DNA of 6,952 nt from the NCBI GenBank assembly GCA_002451695.1, contig DKDC01000038.1, forward strand, positions 48,086 through 55,037. Reading direction: 5' to 3'. Origin of the DNA: Prevotellaceae bacterium UBA6858 (GTDB lineage: Bacteria > Bacteroidota > Bacteroidia > Bacteroidales > Bacteroidaceae). A program made the position numbers and the translations under genes. Within the stretch, counting starts at the first letter, position 1. Each line of letters starts with the position of its first letter. The notes below the pieces were generated by a model. It did no database searches. It was not told the origin of the DNA and was given only the letters and a program-made list of their open reading frames with translations. Positions 1 to 6,137 of the stretch are shown in pieces.

Positions 1-156
1 TACATCAGACCTTTTTTCGGCTTTGGCAAACGTTTGAAAAACAGAAATCTGCGAAAGATTCCTGAAAGACGGCAAAACAGCGGGTTACGCCACGGAACTT
101 TGCGTCAGCATTAAAGCATAAAACGGGCGGGGTGCGCCTGTTTCGGATTTTATTCT

Positions 157-164
157 TAAATTTA
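157..164 (+). promoter_or_regulatory. Weak candidate -7 element for the GHL10 gene
   Basis: TAAATTTA differs by one base from the Bacteroidetes -7 consensus TAnnTTTG and would give a leader of roughly 55 nt before the ATG at 224. I see no TTG-type -33 element 19-21 bp upstream, so the call is weak. An alternative is a sigma70-like pair, TTGAAA (169-174) and TACAAT (191-196) with 16 bp between, but the main Bacteroidetes sigma factor does not normally use that form. Confidence 0.2.
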
Positions 165-201
165 CACCTTGAAATCATAAAACAACTTAATACAATATCA
201 C

Positions 202-217
202 AGGGCGGTGACGCCTT
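202..217 (+). promoter_or_regulatory. Short GNRA-type hairpin just before the GHL10 start
   Basis: GGCG (204-207) pairs with CGCC (212-215) around a GTGA loop, which fits the stable GNRA tetraloop class. A202-T217 and a G203-T216 wobble can extend the stem to six pairs. It ends 6 nt before the ATG at 224, inside the region a ribosome would cover, so it could affect translation. This is inference from base pairing only; a six-pair stem can arise by chance. Confidence 0.25.
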
Positions 218-223
218 CAGAAA

Positions 224-1744
224 ATGAGCAGACATATCAAGACATTATTTGCCGCAGCAGCGGCTTTCTGCTGTCTCGGCACGCACTGCGCAAAGGCGCA
301 AACCGTTTCCGCCACCCCCAAGCGTGAGTTCCGTGGGGCGTGGATACAAACCGTGAACGGACAGTATATGGGAATGGGCAGGGAGCAGATGCAGCGCACG
401 CTCACCACATACCTCGACGCTTTCAAACGCTGCGGGCTTAACGCGGTGATGTTCCAAGTAAGGTGCGAGGGCGACGCGCTTTACCCCAGCAAACTCGAAC
501 CGTGGAGCTACTACCTCACGGGAAGGCAGGGGCAAGCCCCAAACCCTTACTGGGATCCTTTGCAGTGGATGATTGACGAGTGCCACAAACGCGGGCTTGA
601 GCTTCACGCGTGGATTAACCCCTATCGCGCAAAAACCGCCGCAAAGCACGAAATGGCGCTGAACCATCCGTATAATATGTACCCCGAGCATTTCTTCAAG
701 TATGGCGACCTTATACTTTTCGACCCCGGAGAACCTTACAACAGGGAGTACATCTGCCGCGTGGTGGCTGACATAATGCGCCGCTACGATGTTGACGGCA
801 TCCACATGGACGACTATTTTTACCCGTATCCCGGCGGACAGAAGGTGATTCCCGACGACAACACCTATGCAAAGTACAACAACGGAATACAGAACCGCGC
901 CGACTGGCGCAGGTGGAACGTCAACGAGCTTGTGCGCATGCTCCACGACACCATACGCTCCGTGAAGCCGTGGGTGAAGTTCGGCGTTTCGCCGTTCGGC
1001 ATCTACCACAACGCAAGGCGCGGCGGCAACATTCCCGGATCCGACACCAACGGACTGGAGAACTACGAGGATTTGTACGCCGACGTGTTGTATTGGGTAA
1101 ACAAAGGCTGGGTTGACTACTCAATGCCGCAACTCTATTGGCAGATTGGGCATCCCGTGGCCGACTATGCCACCCTCATAAAATGGTGGAGCAAGTTCGC
1201 CTCAAACCGTCCGCTGATTATCGGCGAGAGTGTGGAGAACACCATAAAATATCCCGACCCGGCAAATCCGCAAAGCCACCAGCTGCCGGCTAAGATGAAC
1301 CTTGAGCGCTCGCTCGGCGTGGCGGGGAGCTGCCAGTGGTACGGCGCGGCATTTGCCGAGAACAAGGGGAACTACGCCGAGGCTTTGCGCCAGCTTTATT
1401 ACTCAAGGCCCGCGCTGCCGCCCGCAATGCCGTTCATCAGTTCCAAAGCCCCGGGAAAGGTGAGGAAACTAAAACCTGTGTGGACCGAGGACGGGTATAT
1501 CCTGTTCTGGACAGGGCCGAAGGCGAAACGGCAGATTGACGAGGCGCAACGCTATGTGATATACCGCTTTGCGGCTGGAGAACCGCAGAATACGGATGAC
1601 GCGTCCCACATAATCGACATAACGTCCGACACGTACTGCAAACTGCCATACGACAAGGGCATAGACAAATACACATACGTTGTAACGTCGCTCAACCGCA
1701 TTGGGAACGAGTCGAAGATGAAGAAAAAGAAGGTGAAACTCTGA
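224..1744 (+). CDS. Exported glycosyl-hydrolase-like 10 (GHL10/DUF187) family protein
   Basis: The 506-aa product starts with a signal peptide: basic n-region (SRHIK), an Ala-rich core at about 8-20, and AKA at 23-25 before Q26, which fits signal peptidase I rather than a lipobox. The GHL10 TIM-barrel-like domain spans about 34-395. Its hallmarks are EFRGAWIQTV (35-44), AVMFQVR (74-80), ELHAWINPYRA (126-136), DVDGIHMDDYFYP (189-201) and the Y-x-Y-Q-like PQLYWQIGHP stretch (302-311). The acidic pair D196/D197 is a plausible part of the active site. Residues about 410-500 (PGKVRKLK to NRIGNES) look like a fibronectin type III module, a common tail in Bacteroidales members. In E. coli the GHL10 protein DigH cleaves denuded peptidoglycan strands, so a periplasmic wall glycosidase role is possible, but the substrate here is unproven. 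The ATG at 224 is chosen because it gives the intact signal peptide; no Shine-Dalgarno is present. The gene is monocistronic, with its own terminator 27 nt after the stop. Confidence 0.93.
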   Translation: MSRHIKTLFAAAAAFCCLGTHCAKAQTVSATPKREFRGAWIQTVNGQYMGMGREQMQRTLTTYLDAFKRCGLNAVMFQVRCEGDALYPSKLEPWSYYLTGRQGQAPNPYWDPLQWMIDECHKRGLELHAWINPYRAKTAAKHEMALNHPYNMYPEHFFKYGDLILFDPGEPYNREYICRVVADIMRRYDVDGIHMDDYFYPYPGGQKVIPDDNTYAKYNNGIQNRADWRRWNVNELVRMLHDTIRSVKPWVKFGVSPFGIYHNARRGGNIPGSDTNGLENYEDLYADVLYWVNKGWVDYSMPQLYWQIGHPVADYATLIKWWSKFASNRPLIIGESVENTIKYPDPANPQSHQLPAKMNLERSLGVAGSCQWYGAAFAENKGNYAEALRQLYYSRPALPPAMPFISSKAPGKVRKLKPVWTEDGYILFWTGPKAKRQIDEAQRYVIYRFAAGEPQNTDDASHIIDITSDTYCKLPYDKGIDKYTYVVTSLNRIGNESKMKKKKVKL

Positions 1745-1770
1745 ATTTGCAGACGCATATATAATGTATG

Positions 1771-1804
1771 GCGGCGGGAGTGCGTTTTTCCCGCCGCTTT
1801 TTTT
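1771..1804 (+). terminator. Intrinsic terminator of the GHL10 gene
   Basis: A perfect 9-bp stem, GCGGCGGGA (1771-1779) with TCCCGCCGC (1789-1797), encloses a 9-nt loop and is followed directly by seven T (1798-1804). The opposite strand has no T-run after the stem, so it acts only on plus-strand transcripts. Confidence 0.93.
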
Positions 1805-1899
1805 GTGTTTTTGGCGTAAAAGGCTGGTTTGCAATGTTTTGCATTGAATTGGCACTGCCTTTGCAAGTTGTTGTTTTACAGGTGTTTGCAACGGCAAAA
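1805..1899. other. Unassigned intergenic stretch
   Basis: No gene or strong structure is seen. The heptamer TTTGCAA occurs three times (1828-1834, 1860-1866, 1885-1891) without regular spacing, and a weak 5-bp hairpin (CAATG/CATTG) lies around 1832-1847. It separates the GHL10 terminator from the 21-bp-spaced motif array. Confidence 0.4.
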
Positions 1900-1902
1900 A
1901 TT

Positions 1903-1978
1903 ATGTCCGATGTAGTCTGGATTATGTCTGATATAATTTTTCCTACATAGGACATGGTTTTTCCTACGTCCTATGTAG
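1903..1978. repeat. Four-copy array of a 13-bp motif with 21-bp period
   Basis: The core ATGTCCKATGTAG appears at 1903-1915 (ATGTCCGATGTAG), 1924-1936 (ATGTCTGATATAA, diverged), 1943-1955 in reverse (CTACATAGGACAT) and 1966-1978 (ACGTCCTATGTAG). The two direct copies are 21 bp apart, as are the blocks starting CCTAC at 1942 and 1963, so the period is about two helical turns. The reverse copy and the last copy together form an exact 11-bp inverted repeat, CTACATAGGAC (1943-1953) and GTCCTATGTAG (1968-1978), with a 14-nt spacer. A further copy lies at 6929-6941 and a partial one at 1-10, so the motif is dispersed in intergenic DNA. Possible roles are a protein-binding array or a short repeat family; the sequence does not decide. 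No T-run follows the hairpin, so it is not a normal terminator. Confidence 0.75.
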
Positions 1979-2006
1979 TATTCCCGACTTTTGTTTTGCG
2001 CCATTT

Positions 2007-2116
2007 GTAGGGGCGTATTGCATACGCCCTTTACTCCGCCGCATGAACCGCATCGCAAACCTCCGCCGCGACATGGCAAGTTGTCGCAATTCAGGGCGTA
2101 TGCAATACGCCCCTAC
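2007..2116. repeat. REP/BIME-like pair of GTAG-headed hairpins
   Basis: Two 24-bp segments, 2007-2030 and 2093-2116, are exact reverse complements. Each is itself a hairpin: in the left copy GGGCGTAT (2011-2018) pairs with ATACGCCC (2022-2029) around TGC, headed by GTAG at 2007-2010. The right copy is the same on the other strand, ending CTAC. The 62-bp linker contains another hairpin, GCGACA (2068-2073) with TGTCGC (2082-2087), and a 9-bp direct repeat CTCCGCCGC (2034-2042 and 2061-2069). A GTAG tetranucleotide at the foot of a hairpin, and head-to-head pairing of two such units, are the known signature of REP sequences and BIMEs moved by REP-associated tyrosine transposases (IS200/IS605-like). 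No transposase gene is in the window, so the element would be non-autonomous. Its place between two convergent genes is typical for REPs. It has no T-run and is not needed as a terminator, since both neighbours have their own. Confidence 0.78.
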
Positions 2117-2171
2117 GGAGGTGCAATTTGTTTATTGGATGTTGTTTGTGTGTTTGTTGCTTTATGGAGTT

Positions 2172-2213
2172 AAAAAAGTGGCGCATCTGTGCTTTTGCAT
2201 AAGGTGCGCCACT
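2172..2213 (-). terminator. Intrinsic terminator after the phosphoesterase gene
   Basis: On the minus strand, AGTGGCGCA (from 2213 to 2205) pairs with TGCGCCACT (from 2185 to 2177) in a perfect 9-bp stem, and six T follow (2177 to 2172, the first overlapping the last stem base). The 19-nt loop can pair further (TGC/GCA around TTTT). It starts 29 nt past the stop codon at 2242 and ends the epimerase-phosphoesterase transcript. Confidence 0.9.
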
Positions 2214-2241
2214 GATTATGTTGTATGTTTGTGTTGCGGAC

Positions 2242-4146
2242 TTACAAGTCGCGGTCGAGGAGTGTCTTGCCCTCTGCGCTGAACACGCGGAAGCGGAGCT
2301 TGTCGCCTGTTTTCTGCAACACCATGACCGTTCCTACGTGTTTCCCGCCCATGTGCGGGCCTCCGCCGCCAACGCACGGCATGGGGTTGCCCTGTTGTCC
2401 TTTCTCTATCACATAATAGAAGTGGGCGTGGGCGGTGAGGTTGATGTCGAACTTCGCCTTTTCGAGCAGCGGACTCCACAGCGCCGTCCACGGGTGGTAG
2501 TTGTCGGTGTAAACTTTCTCCGTGCCCCATATTGGGATGTGGTTTATGAGAATGTGGCGGCGCGCCTTTTTGAACTCCTTGCTTTTAAGTTCCTTTTCGA
2601 GGAACGCCTTTTGGTCGAGGCGCAGCTTTGTGAAGTCGTTCAAACCGTAGTAAACCCAGAAGTCATCGGGCTTGTCCTCGCCGCAGTCGAGCACCACGAA
2701 ACGTGTGTCGCCCCACGAGAACGCGCCGTATGTCTTGCCGTCGAAATTGTCGGTGAGCGAGAGCATACCGGCCGAGTAGGAGTTGCGTATCTCGTGGTTG
2801 CCGCGTATGATGAACGTTGGCACGTCCGCCGCGTTTGCGCCGCGCATCAGCACGTTAACCCTGTTAATGGCGTGGGCGCGGTCGCGGGGCTCCGGCACAC
2901 AGTCGCCGTTGAAGAATGTGAAGTCGGGCTTTATGCCGTTCTTCTTCAGGGTTTCAGCCAGTGCGTTCATCACTCCGTCCTGCTCGTGAAGGTCGTTGAA
3001 CACAACGGCAGTGAAGTTCTTGGTGTCGGGCGAGGGCAGCGTGAAACTGTGCCACGCGGTTTTTACGGTGCTGCCGAGAATTTTGCGGTAAGCCTCGTTG
3101 AGCAGCACTTCCTGCATACATACGCGGTAGTAGTATTTGCTGCCGGCTTCGAGACTGTCGAGGCGCACCTTGTTCTCGATGTCGAAGCAAGGCTCTTGCC
3201 CTGCGAGCAGCGTGCGTGCGGTCTTGAGTTTTGTGGTGTCTGTTCCGTATTCCACCCAAGTGTGAACCACGGCGTTTGTCTGGTACATCACGCTCACGCC
3301 GTCGTTGGTGATGTTTTGCAGGTACGGCTCGGAGTAGAGCAGCTTGTCGGCGCCCAGGGCAAAGCGCACGTCCGCATAGACGGGACGGTGGTCGGAGGCT
3401 TGCGGCTCGTTGAGTACGCCGTTGCGCAGAAGCACCACGCTTTTTGCAGCCTCGTTCTTGAAGAGCGCGATATAGTCGATGGTCTCATTGGGCTTGTCGG
3501 CGGGGAAAGTGTGTTGCTTGGGGTCGGTGAGCGGCGTGAAGTACTGCGTAAAATATTTGCCCTCTTTCGAATCGGGTGTGAGGTTAAGGTCGCCGGCAAC
3601 GAAGAACGGCTTGTCGTGCTTTGCCGCCTCGCTGCGCAGAATGTCTATCGACTTTATTTGGTCGGCGGGCGTGAGCGAGAAGTGGGTTGAGGCGAAAATA
3701 TACTTGGGATATTCGGCAATTATAAGCGTTCGCCTTTCCTCGCGCCCGGGGAGGGCGATGCGCGTAACGCGCAGCGGGTGTTTTCTCGCCAGCATCCCTA
3801 TGCCGTACTTGCCGCCCTGGAAGTCGATGGCGGGGGAGTAGAAATGGTGCATCCCGAGCGCGGAGGCGTATTCCCTAAGCGCGAAATGCCCTTTCGAGCG
3901 TTCGGTGAGGCTGTCAACCTCGTCAAGGGTTACGAGGTCGGCGTTCATGTTGCGGATTATGCTTGTCTGGCGCTCGTAGTTGAATGTCTTGCCGTCAATC
4001 TGCTTTCCGTTGAGAATGTTGTATGACATTATTCGCAGGGTGTTCTCCTGCCCTTGGTCGTATTGCGCACGCAGGTCTGCCGGCAAAAGGCACAGTGCCG
4101 CCGCAGAGCCGAGGACGATGCGCGATATGGTTTTGCATTTTTTCAT
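2242..4146 (-). CDS. Exported two-domain phosphoesterase: EEP domain fused to PAP-like N-domain and metallophosphoesterase
   Basis: The 634-aa product has a signal peptide (KKCK, hydrophobic core about 10-22, cleavage after LRA at 25-27). Residues about 35-265 are an endonuclease/exonuclease/phosphatase domain with its Mg-binding and catalytic motifs: N43 (SYNIL), E76 (LDEVD), H155 (STHFS), D186/N188 (GDLN) and D252/H253 (SDHRP). Residues about 268-370 resemble the fibronectin-like N-domain of purple acid phosphatases (SEPYLQNITNDGVSVMY, then VEYGT). Residues about 378-634 are a calcineurin-like metallophosphoesterase with D385/H387 (NDLHE), D415 (NGD), N450/H451 (GNHE), H536 (NHIP) and H573/H575 (AHAH, in place of the usual GHxH glycine). 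All expected metal ligands of both enzymes are present, so both are probably active. The first could cleave a phosphodiester and the second release phosphate, but the substrate (nucleic acid, sphingolipid or inositol phosphate type) is not shown. The start is fixed by the signal peptide. It lies 28 nt after the epimerase gene and is probably cotranscribed with it. Confidence 0.92.
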   Translation of the reverse strand: MKKCKTISRIVLGSAAALCLLPADLRAQYDQGQENTLRIMSYNILNGKQIDGKTFNYERQTSIIRNMNADLVTLDEVDSLTERSKGHFALREYASALGMHHFYSPAIDFQGGKYGIGMLARKHPLRVTRIALPGREERRTLIIAEYPKYIFASTHFSLTPADQIKSIDILRSEAAKHDKPFFVAGDLNLTPDSKEGKYFTQYFTPLTDPKQHTFPADKPNETIDYIALFKNEAAKSVVLLRNGVLNEPQASDHRPVYADVRFALGADKLLYSEPYLQNITNDGVSVMYQTNAVVHTWVEYGTDTTKLKTARTLLAGQEPCFDIENKVRLDSLEAGSKYYYRVCMQEVLLNEAYRKILGSTVKTAWHSFTLPSPDTKNFTAVVFNDLHEQDGVMNALAETLKKNGIKPDFTFFNGDCVPEPRDRAHAINRVNVLMRGANAADVPTFIIRGNHEIRNSYSAGMLSLTDNFDGKTYGAFSWGDTRFVVLDCGEDKPDDFWVYYGLNDFTKLRLDQKAFLEKELKSKEFKKARRHILINHIPIWGTEKVYTDNYHPWTALWSPLLEKAKFDINLTAHAHFYYVIEKGQQGNPMPCVGGGGPHMGGKHVGTVMVLQKTGDKLRFRVFSAEGKTLLDRDL

Positions 4147-4174
4147 TATATGCGGATGTTTTTATTTTGGGGAA

Positions 4175-5044
4175 TTACAGGATTTCTATGTCGTATCCGC
4201 CTTTCCATTCGCCGTATGCCGGGGCGGTGTTTGTGTAAGGGCGTTGCGTGAACTCGCCTTCATATCCTTGCTTGTCGCACAGTCCGTACCACGGTTCGAG
4301 ACACACGAACGGCGCGTTCATGCCGTAGGGCGACCACACGAGGAACACCGGGGCCTGGCTGCTGACCTTTACAACCGGCTTGCGCTCCTTGTCGAGAAGG
4401 GTTATGGAGTGGATCTGGCTGCGGTCGATTATGATTGAGTCAACCTTGAAGTCCTCGTCGCGCAGCGGCATGAGTCCGCCCGGGGCTGGCAGTGTGTAAC
4501 GCCTGTCGCCCAAGCATCCGCCGCAGCCTACGGTTGCGCTTTCGGGGTTCTCGGTGTCGAATTGCAGGTATCCCTTTACGTCGTCGCCCTCCTTGAAGCC
4601 GCGAAAATAGAATGAGGGATGCCCGCCGATGTGAAAGGGCATGTCGTCGCAGCCAACGTTTCTCACGGTCCATTCAACCTTTACCGTCTTTCCGGCGAGG
4701 GTGAACTTTTGCTCAAGGCCGAACTTGAACGGGAATATGGCGCGTGTCTGCGCGGTGTCGTGGGTGAAGTAGGTTACGGAGCCGCTTTCGTGGGATTTCA
4801 GCTCAAACTCCGTGTTCTGCAAAAAGCCGTGCTTGCTCATTTCGTGCGCCACCCCGCGATGCCTGTACTTGCCGTCCCACACGGAGCCTACTGTGGGGAA
4901 GAGCATAGGGCAGTGTCTGCCCCAGATTTTCGGGTCGGCCTGCCACATGAGTTCCTCGCCGGTTTCCTCGTTCCTGATGCTGCACAGTTCCGCGCTAAGC
5001 CTGCGCGTGCGTATGCTTATCTTGCCGTTGTTGAGTTCTTCCAT
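4175..5044 (-). CDS. Aldose 1-epimerase family protein (LacX/YeaD-like mutarotase)
   Basis: The 289-aa product lacks a signal peptide or membrane segment, so it is likely cytoplasmic. It has the galactose-mutarotase-like beta-sandwich pattern throughout: an early IRNEETGEELMW strand pair (23-34), PMLFPTVGSV (46-55), SKHGFLQ (70-76), the HIGGHPSFYF block (138-147) and a late CLEPWYG (248-254). By comparison with the family, H142 (with H72) and E250 are the likely acid/base pair that interconverts alpha and beta anomers of a hexose. This divergent LacX-type branch is often of unknown sugar specificity, and hexose-6-phosphate epimerases share the fold, so the substrate is left open. The ATG at 5044 follows an A-rich leader without Shine-Dalgarno. 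It is first in a two-gene unit with the exported phosphoesterase, with a -7 element at 5092-5099. Confidence 0.9.
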   Translation of the reverse strand: MEELNNGKISIRTRRLSAELCSIRNEETGEELMWQADPKIWGRHCPMLFPTVGSVWDGKYRHRGVAHEMSKHGFLQNTEFELKSHESGSVTYFTHDTAQTRAIFPFKFGLEQKFTLAGKTVKVEWTVRNVGCDDMPFHIGGHPSFYFRGFKEGDDVKGYLQFDTENPESATVGCGGCLGDRRYTLPAPGGLMPLRDEDFKVDSIIIDRSQIHSITLLDKERKPVVKVSSQAPVFLVWSPYGMNAPFVCLEPWYGLCDKQGYEGEFTQRPYTNTAPAYGEWKGGYDIEIL

Positions 5045-5091
5045 TTTTACTGTTGTTTTGGTTTTCTGGTTAAATAGTTAAGCTTTACCTG

Positions 5092-5099
5092 CAAATTTA
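5092..5099 (-). promoter_or_regulatory. Bacteroidetes-type -7 element for the epimerase-phosphoesterase unit
   Basis: On the minus strand the sequence reads TAAATTTG, an exact match to TAnnTTTG. It lies about 48 nt before the ATG at 5044 and just after the terminator of the upstream phospholipid operon, where a new promoter is needed. No clear TTG -33 element is seen 19-21 bp upstream, so the promoter may be weak or activator-dependent. Confidence 0.45.
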
Positions 5100-5132
5100 G
5101 CCTTTTTCCGCGAGGCGTGTGCTGATGCGCAC

Positions 5133-5163
5133 AAAAAATCCGCAACCTGAAATGGCTGCGGAT
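5133..5163 (-). terminator. Intrinsic terminator of the psd-pssA-DUF4834 operon
   Basis: On the minus strand ATCCGCA (5163 to 5157) pairs with TGCGGAT (5144 to 5138). After one mismatch, two further pairs (GG 5154-5155 with CC 5146-5147) close a 6-nt loop, and six T follow (5138 to 5133, the first overlapping the stem). It begins 27 nt past the DUF4834 stop, separating the phospholipid operon from the epimerase unit. Confidence 0.85.
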
Positions 5164-5189
5164 GTATTGCGGGTTTTCCTGAACGGAGG

Positions 5190-5423
5190 TTATTTGCCTT
5201 TTATCTCTTCGTAGTCGATATATTCGCCCTCGTCTTTGGAAATCACCTTTTTTCTTGCCTTTGCCGAGGAAGTGTTCACGCCGCCCTTGCTTTTGGGGCG
5301 TTGCTGCGCCTTTTGCTGCTGCGGCGGTTCGCCCATGAACATCCGCGCAATCCTGCGTATTGTGCCCAATATCACGTACAGGCCTATGACGGCGAGAATG
5401 AGTATGCCGAGAAGTATCTTCAT
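5190..5423 (-). CDS. DUF4834-like small membrane protein
   Basis: The 77-aa product has one N-terminal membrane segment (about 3-22, LLGILILAVIGLYVILG), then a basic and Gln-rich linker (RRIARMF, PPQQQKAQQRPKSKGG, about 23-47) and a conserved acidic tail, EGEYIDYEEIKGK (65-77). That tail after a single helix is what I recognise as the DUF4834 pattern, a Bacteroidetes family of unknown function. The tail probably lies in the cytoplasm by the positive-inside rule (RR after the helix), with the N-terminus outside. The start codon is only 3 nt past the pssA stop (TGA, AAA, ATG), which suggests translational coupling and a link with phosphatidylserine synthesis, though no role is proven. The family assignment is from memory of the motif. 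Confidence 0.8.
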   Translation of the reverse strand: MKILLGILILAVIGLYVILGTIRRIARMFMGEPPQQQKAQQRPKSKGGVNTSSAKARKKVISKDEGEYIDYEEIKGK

Positions 5424-5426
5424 TTT

Positions 5427-6131
5427 TCAACGCTTTTCAGTCAGGAGGGACAGCATCAGATACCACAGGATCGCAATGGCAAGCCCGCCGGTCTGGAATG
5501 CGATTATGAGCGGCAGTGAGACGGCAAGGAAGATGTACTTCACCTTGTTGTCCTTCCATGAGTAGTTCTTGAACTTCAGCGCGAACATGGGGATTTCGCT
5601 GACCAGCAGGGCCGATGACGCGAAAGCCAGCAGTATTGTAATGTATGCGGCTGCGGGCGAGGTGAGCAGCTCCGCGTTGAGCGAGCAAGCCAAAGCCCCC
5701 CAGAATATCGCGTTGGCGGGGGTGGGGAGCCCTATGAACGATGTCGTCTGCCGTTCGTCAAGGTTGAACTTCGCGAGCCTCAGCGCCGAGAACGCCGCCA
5801 TGACAAAAGCGGCGTAGGGATAGATTTCCTGCGCCCCCATGAGCGACTGCGGCACTGCGCACTGCCTGAGCATGGTGAACGCTATCGCCGACGGGGCAAG
5901 CCCGAACGTTATGTCGTCGGCAAGCGAATCGAGTTCCTTGCCTATTGGCGAGGAAACCTTCAAGGCTCTTGCCGTAAAACCGTCGAAAAAGTCGAACACG
6001 GCGCCTATTATGATGAACGTGAAAGCCAGATGCGGGTTTCCCTCAATGGCGAAAGCCGTGGCTATGCAGCCCGAGACAAGGTTGCAGCAGGTTATCCCGT
6101 TGGGGAGGCTCTTCTTCAAATCCGTAAACAT
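5427..6131 (-). CDS. pssA: CDP-diacylglycerol--serine O-phosphatidyltransferase
   Basis: This integral membrane enzyme makes phosphatidylserine and CMP from CDP-diacylglycerol and serine. The full CDP-alcohol phosphatidyltransferase signature is present: D50-G51-x2-A54-R55-x8-G64-x3-D68-x3-D72, with D47 just before it. These aspartates bind the metal and the CDP group. R118 in SALRLAKFN and GLPTPANA (134-141) are features of the Bacillus-type (class II) phosphatidylserine synthase branch rather than of phosphatidylglycerophosphate or cardiolipin synthases. At 234 aa it has the usual length, with about six to eight hydrophobic segments (about 14-30, 35-48, 75-90, 104-117, 140-153, 160-177, 198-212, 214-230). 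The start ATG is 6 nt after the psd stop, and the stop is 3 nt before the DUF4834 start, so it is the middle gene of a tight operon. Confidence 0.96.
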   Translation of the reverse strand: MFTDLKKSLPNGITCCNLVSGCIATAFAIEGNPHLAFTFIIIGAVFDFFDGFTARALKVSSPIGKELDSLADDITFGLAPSAIAFTMLRQCAVPQSLMGAQEIYPYAAFVMAAFSALRLAKFNLDERQTTSFIGLPTPANAIFWGALACSLNAELLTSPAAAYITILLAFASSALLVSEIPMFALKFKNYSWKDNKVKYIFLAVSLPLIIAFQTGGLAIAILWYLMLSLLTEKR

Positions 6132-6137
6132 TGTCGC

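Larger units (their letters stand above)
1..223. other. Leader region upstream of the GHL10 gene
   Basis: No convincing gene lies here. The minus-strand open frame across it has no recognisable protein features and overlaps the start of the GHL10 gene. The first ten bases, TACATCAGAC, match the reverse complement of the 13-bp motif repeated at 1903-1978, so the left edge may cut through another copy. A 10-bp palindrome, CAAACGTTTG, lies at 27-36. The stretch 150-200 is AT-rich and is the likeliest promoter area, and a short hairpin lies at 202-217. Confidence 0.5.

Noticed and set aside
27..36. The 10-bp palindrome CAAACGTTTG as an operator
   Set aside because: A single short palindrome far from the start codon, with no second copy in the window, is too weak to call.
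5..235. A 76-aa minus-strand open frame at the left edge
   Set aside because: It has no family features, runs through the likely promoter region and overlaps the start of the GHL10 gene.
224..310. The GHL10 protein as a lipoprotein (Cys16, Cys17 or Cys22)
   Set aside because: None of these cysteines sits in a proper L-[AS]-[GA]-C lipobox, while AKA|Q at 23-26 is a good signal peptidase I site.
245..1009. A 254-aa minus-strand open frame within the GHL10 gene
   Set aside because: Its Val- and His-rich sequence has no recognisable motif and it lies fully inside a well-supported gene on the other strand.
1768..1950. A 60-aa plus-strand open frame in the intergenic gap
   Set aside because: It begins at the terminator hairpin and runs into the motif array; nothing suggests it is translated.
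1943..1978. The 11-bp inverted repeat as a transcription terminator
   Set aside because: No T-run follows the stem on either strand, and both neighbouring genes already have strong terminators closer to their stops.
1903..1978. The 21-bp-period array as a CRISPR
   Set aside because: The units are short, diverged and of mixed orientation, there are no distinct spacers of constant length, and no cas gene is present.
2218..3690. A 490-aa plus-strand open frame opposite the phosphoesterase gene
   Set aside because: It is antisense to a gene with two complete sets of catalytic motifs. Its Val/Arg/Glu-rich composition shows no domain and is typical of a mirrored frame in GC-rich third-position coding DNA.
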